From: an uncultured Eubacteriales bacterium
Lineage (GTDB): Bacteria; Bacillota; Clostridia; Oscillospirales; Acutalibacteraceae
Length of the DNA: 19,274 bases
NCBI GenBank assembly: GCA_905198155.1
Contig: CAJKBQ010000040.1
Span: 1-19,274 of the forward strand
Direction of reading: 5' to 3'
This document shows, one piece after another, positions 14,397 to 19,274 of the stretch (position 1 is the stretch's first letter; the number at the start of each line of letters is the position of its first letter). Made by a program: the position numbers and the translations under genes. The notes beneath the pieces were generated by a model. It saw only the letters and a list, made by a program, of their open reading frames with translations, was not told the origin of the DNA and did not search any database.

Positions 14397-15458
14397 TCAC
14401 GAACAGAGTACGCCGCCGCCCAGCACCTCGTCGCCGTCGTACAGCACAGCCGCCTGGCCGGGTGCAATCGCGCGCTGCGGGGCGTCGAACCGGATGTGCA
14501 CCCGGTCGTCCCCCACCGGCGTCACCCATGCCGCCTGCTCCGGCTGATGATACCGCGTCCGGACGGTGCATTGGAACGGCGCATCCGGCACAGTTCCGCT
14601 GATCCAGTTGAAACCGTCCGCGTCCGCCTCCGAGCGGTACAGCTCCGCCTCCGTCCCCAGCACCACCGTATTCTGCTCCGGGCAAATTCGGCACACATAC
14701 CGCCGCTCCGGCAGCGCAAGCCCTATCCGCCGCTGCCCCACCGTGTATCTGATCACGCCGCGGTGCTGACCCAGCACATTGCCCGCCGCGTCCACAAAAT
14801 TGCCCGGCTGCGCCGCCTGCCCGGTGAACCGCTCAATAAACCGCACATAGTCGCCGTCCGGAACGAAGCAAATATCCTGACTGTCCGGCTTGTCGGCATT
14901 GACCAGCCCGGATTCCGCCGCAATGCGGCGGGTTTCCGTTTTGTGCAGATCGCCCAGCGGAAAAAGCGTGTGCGCCAGCTGCGCCTGCGTCATCGTGTAC
15001 AGCACATAGCTTTGGTCTTTCGATTCGTCGCACGATTTTTTCAGGTGATAGCGCGTCCCGTCAAACGTGACCCGCGCATAATGCCCGGTGGCGATGTGGT
15101 CGCACCCCAAAATTTGCGCGCGGTCGAACAGTTTGTCGAATTTCATATACCGGTTGCAGTCGATGCACGGGTTCGGCGTGCGGCCGTGCTGATATGCCGC
15201 CGCAAACGGTTCCATCACCTTCGCGCGGAAATCGTCCGAAAAATTGAATACATAATATCGCATCCCCAGCCGGTACGCCACGCTCCGCGCGTCCTCCACA
15301 TCGTCGAGCGAACAGCAGGTATGCCCGCGCGGGATCCCGGCATCATCATTGCCGTACAGCTTCATTGTGCAGCCGATGCAGGTGTGCCCGGCATCGGTCA
15401 GCAGCTGCGCTGCCACACTGGAATCGACGCCGCCGCTCATCGCGACCAGAATCTTCAT
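14397..15458 (-). CDS. mnmA: tRNA-specific 2-thiouridylase MnmA
   Basis: This 353-residue enzyme adds the 2-thio group to U34 of Glu, Gln and Lys tRNAs using ATP and a sulfur carrier. The PP-loop SGGVDSS is at 8-14. The two catalytic cysteines are visible: Cys101 in NPCIDCNRYMKFD and Cys197 in DSQDICFVPDG. GHYAR and the RYTVGQRRIGL motif of the central domain are intact, and the C-terminal beta-barrel ends normally. The ATG at 15458 has AAAGGAG eight bases before it and overlaps the stop of the upstream gene (ATGA). No sulfurtransferase or cysteine desulfurase is in the window. Confidence 0.96.
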   Translation of the reverse strand: MKILVAMSGGVDSSVAAQLLTDAGHTCIGCTMKLYGNDDAGIPRGHTCCSLDDVEDARSVAYRLGMRYYVFNFSDDFRAKVMEPFAAAYQHGRTPNPCIDCNRYMKFDKLFDRAQILGCDHIATGHYARVTFDGTRYHLKKSCDESKDQSYVLYTMTQAQLAHTLFPLGDLHKTETRRIAAESGLVNADKPDSQDICFVPDGDYVRFIERFTGQAAQPGNFVDAAGNVLGQHRGVIRYTVGQRRIGLALPERRYVCRICPEQNTVVLGTEAELYRSEADADGFNWISGTVPDAPFQCTVRTRYHQPEQAAWVTPVGDDRVHIRFDAPQRAIAPGQAAVLYDGDEVLGGGVLCS

Positions 15459-16861
15459 GGATTTTGCTCCTTTCCGATTAACGTCACCGTCGTGTCCGCC
15501 ACTTGCCTGACGCGGAGCAGCACCTGCCACGTCACCGATTCCACTGGGTCAAAGTGCAGCGACGAGCACGCGGTATGCAGTTTTTCTGCCTTATCCCCCA
15601 TCACCAGCACGGTCGAGCCGTCCGCTCCGCCGATGATGGCGAACGATGCGGCCGGCATATAATCGTACTTCGGCGGCTGCGTCTCCATCGGTTGGTCGCT
15701 GTCGGCGCAATCGACCACCGTCAGCGGTACCGAAGGCTCCGGCGCAACGGTGTACTGCAATTCCACATAATGCGTCGGGTAAATCCGATCCGTCCCGAAC
15801 GCGCCGTCGGGCAGCGTCTGCGGCGCGATCGACTGCGCCGACAGCGTGCATTCCGTGCCGTCCGGACAGCGGAACGTGCAGACTGCGCCGGGCGCGGACG
15901 CGGTAAACTGCGGTCCCGGAACCGAAACCGGTTCCTGCCGCAATTGCAGCCGCAGCAACTGAATTGCCGCCGGTTTTTTTCCGTCCCACGGGAACGCCTG
16001 CCGGGTCACAATCCATCCGTCGGCGCGGTTCAGACCGTAATGGTCGGCAATCCACCGATCGCCGCAGACTTCTGCCGAAAGCGGCGGAATGGTCGTGCTT
16101 GTTCCGTGCGTGCAGTGCAGCGTTCGCCCGTTGACGATTGCGTTCGCGACAAAGTTGAACGAATCACCCGCCGCGTCCGTCTGCATACAGAAATCCACCA
16201 CCAGCCCCGCACTGCATTCATACACCGCCGGGACAATCCAATGACGCCCACCCCATTCAAACAATTGCCCAATCGGAATTGCCCGACCGGCGCGGGTGCG
16301 TGCCGGGTGGCCGTAAAATCCGCCGTCGAAATACACGCGCCATTCGGGCGGCGGCGCGTCGGGATTCATATCCAAATCGTAAAATTCGTCCGGATACCGG
16401 ATGGCACCGCCGTCGAAATGGGCTTGCAGATTGCGCACATACGCCCACGGCTGCACCATCGGCGCCAGATGCAGCCGGTCGCGAATCGCATCCAGTACCG
16501 CCTGCTGCGCGTCCGACGGTTCAAACCCCGCCTGCTGTGCGTCAAACGCTGCTGCATCCCACGCCCCGGCCTGTTCCAAGTACGACAGGTCGCCGCACGT
16601 CAGCAGCAGCCGCAGCAGCACCGCAAAATTTTCCGCAATGGGCACCACATAGTCCGGCGCATTCATCGGGCGCACCGCAAAAATCATCGGGCCGTACCCG
16701 CGGATGCGGCAATAGTGAATGCCGTCCGCCCCGGCCCAGCCCAGAATATGTGCGCCCTTTGGCGTGCAGAAATAGCCCGCCGCCCCCGGGCGGCGTTCCA
16801 GCCCCACCGGTGCCAGGTCGATCCCGGTGTGCAAAAATTTCCGATAAACCAAATCCGTCAT
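15455..16861 (-). CDS. Conserved-looking 468-residue protein of unknown function
   Basis: I do not recognise a characterised family. The protein has no signal peptide or membrane helix. Features include an N-terminal KGAHILGWAGADGIHYCRIRGYG segment, a Leu-rich helix (FAVLLRLLLTCGDLSYLEQA) and a central aromatic- and Gly-rich part (EWRVYFDGGFYGHPARTRAG). Near residues 409-417 is IIGGADGST, which resembles the GxxGAADGPT-type loop of Na+-pumping decarboxylase beta subunits but here sits in a soluble protein. Proteins of this outline (IIGGADGPT near a C-terminal HTACSSLHF) are, to my recollection, common but unannotated in Clostridia. GGAG lies 11 bases before ATG 16861. Its stop overlaps the mnmA start, so the two are co-translated. 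With cysK upstream this hints at sulfur or amino-acid metabolism, without proof. Confidence 0.75.
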   Translation of the reverse strand: MTDLVYRKFLHTGIDLAPVGLERRPGAAGYFCTPKGAHILGWAGADGIHYCRIRGYGPMIFAVRPMNAPDYVVPIAENFAVLLRLLLTCGDLSYLEQAGAWDAAAFDAQQAGFEPSDAQQAVLDAIRDRLHLAPMVQPWAYVRNLQAHFDGGAIRYPDEFYDLDMNPDAPPPEWRVYFDGGFYGHPARTRAGRAIPIGQLFEWGGRHWIVPAVYECSAGLVVDFCMQTDAAGDSFNFVANAIVNGRTLHCTHGTSTTIPPLSAEVCGDRWIADHYGLNRADGWIVTRQAFPWDGKKPAAIQLLRLQLRQEPVSVPGPQFTASAPGAVCTFRCPDGTECTLSAQSIAPQTLPDGAFGTDRIYPTHYVELQYTVAPEPSVPLTVVDCADSDQPMETQPPKYDYMPAASFAIIGGADGSTVLVMGDKAEKLHTACSSLHFDPVESVTWQVLLRVRQVADTTVTLIGKEQNP

Positions 16862-16894
16862 CCGCTGCGCTCCTTTTCTTTCTCACACGAAAAA

Positions 16895-16926
16895 GGCGCC
16901 CGAAAACCCACACATTTTCGGGTGCC
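16895..16926 (-). terminator. Terminator after cysK
   Basis: A 12-bp stem (16895-16906 with 16915-16926, one G-T pair) with an 8-nt loop is followed on the minus strand by TTTTTCG. The next gene starts only about 34 bases later with no visible promoter, so partial read-through probably feeds it. Confidence 0.8.
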
Positions 16927-16947
16927 CATTCATTTTATGCAGATTGC

Positions 16948-17880
16948 TCAGTCTGCGAACAGCGGCGTAGACAGATACCGGTCGCCGGTATCCGGCAACA
17001 GCACCACGATCGTCTTGCCGGCATTTTCCGGGCGTTTGGCCAGCTCGATGGCCGCCCAGACCGCCGCGCCGGACGAAATGCCGACCAGCACGCCTTCCGC
17101 TTTGCCGATGGCTTTGCCGATGGCGAATGCGTCTTCGTTCGCAACCGGGATAATCTCGTCGTACACCTTGGTGTCCAGCACATCCGGGACGAAGCCCGCG
17201 CCGATGCCCTGGATCTTGTGCGCGCCCGCCACCCCGGTGGACAGCACCGCCGACGTCGCCGGTTCCACCGCGACCACTTTGACCGCCGGGTTTTTCGACT
17301 TCAAATATTCGCCCACACCGGTGATGGTGCCGCCGGTGCCAACACCGGCCACGAAGTAATCCACCTTGCCGTCGGTATCCGCATAAATTTCCGGCCCGGT
17401 CGTCTCAAAATGCGCCTTCGGGTTGGCCGGGTTGACAAACTGCCCGGGCACGAAGCTGTTCGGAATCTCTTTGGACAGTTCCTCCGCTTTGGCGATGGCA
17501 CCTTTCATGCCCTTGCTGCCGTCGGTCAGCACCAGCTCCGCGCCGTAGGCTTTCATCAGCTGGCGGCGCTCCACGGACATCGTTTCCGGCATTACGATGA
17601 TAATCCGGTACCCGCGCGCCGCCGCGACGGACGCCAGCCCGATCCCGGTATTGCCGGACGTCGGCTCGATAATCACCGATCCGGGCTTCAGCAGTCCTTT
17701 GGCTTCGGCGTCGTCGATCATCGCTTTGGCGATGCGGTCTTTGACCGAGCCGGCGGGGTTAAAGTATTCCAGCTTGGCGAGGATCTTCGCTTTCAAGTCG
17801 TATTTCTGCTCAATATGCGTCAATTCCAGCAGCGGGGTTTTGCCGATCAGTTGGTCTGCGGAAGTGTAAATGTGTGCCAT
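16948..17880 (-). CDS. cysK: Cysteine synthase A (O-acetylserine sulfhydrylase)
   Basis: This 310-residue PLP enzyme makes L-cysteine from O-acetylserine and sulfide. The PLP lysine is Lys47 in NPAGSVKDR. The substrate loop TSGNTG (74-79), the phosphate-binding GVGTGGT and the C-terminal PDTGDRYLST are all present, and the length is standard. The start ATG 17880 has GGAG ten bases upstream. A long leader (TSS near 18050) contains a separate 22-codon Cys-rich ORF, and the promoter is a perfect consensus. Expression is therefore probably limited after initiation or by a repressor rather than by promoter strength. Confidence 0.97.
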   Translation of the reverse strand: MAHIYTSADQLIGKTPLLELTHIEQKYDLKAKILAKLEYFNPAGSVKDRIAKAMIDDAEAKGLLKPGSVIIEPTSGNTGIGLASVAAARGYRIIIVMPETMSVERRQLMKAYGAELVLTDGSKGMKGAIAKAEELSKEIPNSFVPGQFVNPANPKAHFETTGPEIYADTDGKVDYFVAGVGTGGTITGVGEYLKSKNPAVKVVAVEPATSAVLSTGVAGAHKIQGIGAGFVPDVLDTKVYDEIIPVANEDAFAIGKAIGKAEGVLVGISSGAAVWAAIELAKRPENAGKTIVVLLPDTGDRYLSTPLFAD

Positions 17881-17935
17881 ACTTCATGTACTCCTTTATA
17901 TTTAGTTCAGATTCAATCAGATTTGCTTCGGCTGC

Positions 17936-18004
17936 TCAAACGGCCGCACCGCAATGGGCACGGCAGGTGGTACATCGCATTCGATGCGTGAATCGGCGAT
18001 TCAT
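17936..18004 (-). CDS. 22-residue Cys-rich leader peptide upstream of cysK
   Basis: This small ORF has the best ribosome site in the neighbourhood (AAAGGAGG, 7 bases before ATG 18004) and lies wholly within the cysK leader. The peptide begins MNRRFTHRMR, continues CTTCRAHC and ends GAAV: six Arg/His in the first ten residues, then three Cys at positions 11, 14 and 18. Ribosome stalling on Cys codons when Cys-tRNA is scarce is the classic leader-peptide mechanism, and cysK makes cysteine. A stable stem-loop overlaps the last codons. The CxxCxxxC spacing could alternatively bind metal. The regulatory role is inferred; the ORF, its ribosome site and its position are seen directly. Confidence 0.65.
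   Translation of the reverse strand: MNRRFTHRMRCTTCRAHCGAAV
17943..17964 (-). promoter_or_regulatory. Stem-loop at the end of the cysK leader ORF
   Basis: On the minus-strand RNA, GCCGUGCC (17957-17964) pairs with GGUGCGGC (17943-17950) over 8 bp, including two G-U pairs, with a 6-nt loop. It covers the codons around the last Cys. A ribosome pausing on the Cys codons would keep it open. No U run follows, so it is not a plain terminator. Confidence 0.4.
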
Positions 18005-18056
18005 CTCCCCGCCTCCTTTGGATTTCTTTTAGCTACTTACCTTGTAGGTTGGTATT

Positions 18057-18085
18057 ATTATAGCGCGTTCCGCGAGGTTTGTCAA
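18057..18085 (-). promoter_or_regulatory. Perfect consensus promoter of cysK
   Basis: On the minus strand TTGACA (18080-18085) and TATAAT (18057-18062) are exactly 17 bases apart. The expected transcript start is near 18050, about 46 bases before the leader ORF. Confidence 0.88.
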
Positions 18086-18105
18086 GGGGTTTTCCGAAAA
18101 AAGCT

Positions 18106-18119
18106 GGAAAATATTTTCC
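18106..18119. promoter_or_regulatory. 14-bp palindrome upstream of the cysK promoter
   Basis: GGAAAATATTTTCC is a perfect palindrome 21 bases upstream of the cysK -35 box. A further TTTTCC lies at 18090-18095, forming a second inverted pair with the left half. The spacing suits an activator or repressor operator; no regulator is assigned. From here to 18280 I see no gene. Confidence 0.35.
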
Positions 18120-18280
18120 GCCCGTGGGGGCGGCCGCAGCGAATCCGATGGGCGAACGGGTAAATTTTCTGGGGAAATTAAATTATTTTTGTGGGCGAAA
18201 AGACGGCAAAAATGCCGGAGCCATCGGAAATTCTGAGGTTTTTGGGGTAAAAACCGGTCAAAATGCTTCCCGACCGCCCA

Positions 18281-18309
18281 TTGCGTTGGGCGCGGCAGCG
18301 TGCTATAAT
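18281..18309 (+). promoter_or_regulatory. Likely promoter of the ABC permease gene
   Basis: TATAAT (18304-18309) is preceded at 17 bases by a weak TTGCGT (18281-18286). The start codon follows 71 bases downstream. A poor -35 box would fit an activated sugar-uptake operon. Confidence 0.5.
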
Positions 18310-18379
18310 AGAGCCATCGACCGAAGCAGCCGCGCAGGTTCGCCCGGTCAAACAAAACTTCATAGTGGAGGGAAGCAAC

Positions 18380-19274
18380 ATGGCTTCATCGCAAACCGCA
18401 GCGCAGCCGACATACCGCACGCGCGCAAAGCAGCTCCTGCGCGGCATCCGCGCGCACTGGATCCTGTACCTGTTCGTGCTGCCTGCCACGGTGTATTACA
18501 TGATTTTTGTGTACTACCCGATGTACGGCGTACAAATCGCGTTCCAAAACTACCGGATCGGCGAAATCTTCGGCCAAAGCGAATGGGCGGGGCTGTCGCA
18601 CTTTATCCGGTTCTGCAAATCGTACTGGTTTGGGACGGTGGTGTGGAACACGCTGAAACTGAGCCTGCTGGGCTTGGTGATCAATTTTCCGCTGCCGATC
18701 ATTCTGGCACTGCTGCTGAACGAGATTCGGAACGACCGGTTCAAAAAGACCGTGCAAACCATCACCTATGCGCCGCACTTTATATCGCTGGTGGTGCTGT
18801 GCGGGGCGCTGCAGCTGTTTTTGTCGCCGTCGAGCGGTGTGCTGGGCATCGCGATCAATCAGATTCGCAGCTGGTTCGGGCTGGAAAGCACCAACCTGCT
18901 GATGAGCGGCCCGGCGTTCAAGTGGATTTATGTGCTGTCCGGCACCTGGCAGGGCACGGGCTGGGGCTCGATCATTTACTTTGCCGCGCTGAGCGGCGTG
19001 GATTCGCAGCTGCTGGAAGCCGCCGAAATCGACGGTGCAACCAAGCTCCAGCGGATGTGGTACGTCAACATCCCGGTGCTGATTCCGACGATTGTGACGA
19101 TGCTGATTCTGGCGTGCGGCGGGCTGATGAATTCGAGTTTTGACAAAGTGTTCCTGCTGCAAAACGACGGCATTCGCTCCGCGACGGAAACGATCAACAC
19201 CTATGTGTACCGTTCCGGTCTGGCGGGCGGGCAATACAGCTTCTCCTCCGCGGTGGGGCTGATGAATTCGGTGG
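18380..19274 (+). CDS. Sugar ABC transporter permease, LplB type (partial)
   Basis: The frame is open from ATG 18380 to the window edge (298 codons), and GGAGGG lies 7 bases upstream. The protein is a polytopic inner-membrane permease of the MalF/LplB class: an N-terminal cytoplasmic stretch, then WILYLFVLPATVYYMIFVYYPMYGV, VWNTLKLSLLGLVINFPLPIILALLLNEI and further helices. The EAA loop that docks the ATPase is at about 213-221 (EAAEIDGAT). The motif YYPMYGVQIAFQNY is typical of the LplB/YteP group that imports complex oligosaccharides. Only a few C-terminal residues should be missing. A second permease and a lipoprotein binding component are expected just downstream, outside the window. Confidence 0.93.
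   Translation, partial: MASSQTAAQPTYRTRAKQLLRGIRAHWILYLFVLPATVYYMIFVYYPMYGVQIAFQNYRIGEIFGQSEWAGLSHFIRFCKSYWFGTVVWNTLKLSLLGLVINFPLPIILALLLNEIRNDRFKKTVQTITYAPHFISLVVLCGALQLFLSPSSGVLGIAINQIRSWFGLESTNLLMSGPAFKWIYVLSGTWQGTGWGSIIYFAALSGVDSQLLEAAEIDGATKLQRMWYVNIPVLIPTIVTMLILACGGLMNSSFDKVFLLQNDGIRSATETINTYVYRSGLAGGQYSFSSAVGLMNSV

Noticed and set aside
15503..17991. Long plus-strand open frames over mnmA, the unknown gene and cysK
   Set aside because: Low-complexity Arg/Pro/His translations opposite well-supported genes with ribosome sites and catalytic motifs.
17881..18056. T-box or SAM riboswitch in the cysK leader
   Set aside because: No T-box consensus, specifier loop or terminator/antiterminator pair, and no SAM-I core could be recognised; a short ORF occupies the leader instead.
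1..19274. CRISPR array, complete insertion sequence or prophage
   Set aside because: No regularly spaced repeat array, transposase or phage structural gene was seen; the only recombinase is the broken integrase.

Overview
The window looks like a chromosomal piece from a spore-forming, moderately GC-rich member of the Clostridia. An Oscillospiraceae/Ruminococcaceae-type gut anaerobe is my best guess. The grounds are an alpha/beta small acid-soluble spore protein gene, strong AGGAGG ribosome sites, consensus sigma-A promoters with 17-bp spacers, a UgtP-type glycolipid glycosyltransferase, and a Tn916/Tn1549-type integrase remnant with a cysteine-rich KTR protein nearby. The lineage is inference; no rRNA is present.

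Positions 1-5125 are a mosaic of broken accessory genes. A tyrosine integrase is split into an N-terminal piece (3598-3964, with its own frameshift) and a C-terminal piece (296-448). About 200 central codons are missing and are replaced by a roughly 3.15-kb, visibly GC-richer block. That block holds a glycoside-hydrolase-like gene, a divergent AraC regulator and the first 33 or so codons of a response regulator. Outside it lie an excisionase-like 3' remnant fused to a truncated GNAT acetyltransferase, a small Cys-rich KTR gene, and a TetR regulator that lacks the start of its DNA-binding domain.

Positions 5200-10172 look like ordinary chromosome. They hold ogt plus an HD-domain hydrolase on the plus strand, then on the minus strand an SASP gene, an NfeD/SPFH membrane-protein pair, and an OmpR-type two-component system.

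Positions 10310-12725 are a three-gene plus-strand operon divergent from the two-component system: a CrtO-like acyltransferase, a UgtP/MGDG-synthase-like glycosyltransferase and a PAP2-family lipid phosphatase. The genes overlap, so they are probably translated together and probably build or remodel a membrane glycolipid. A perfect 18-bp AT palindrome lies between the two divergent promoters.

Positions 12737-18085 carry tRNA-Thr(CGT) with a perfect consensus promoter, gapdh, and a minus-strand sulfur-themed group. That group is cysK, an unrecognised 468-residue protein and mnmA. cysK has a perfect consensus promoter and is preceded by a 22-codon Cys-rich upstream ORF with a near-ideal ribosome site, a candidate cysteine-sensing leader peptide. 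The window ends inside an LplB-type sugar ABC permease gene (18380 onward).
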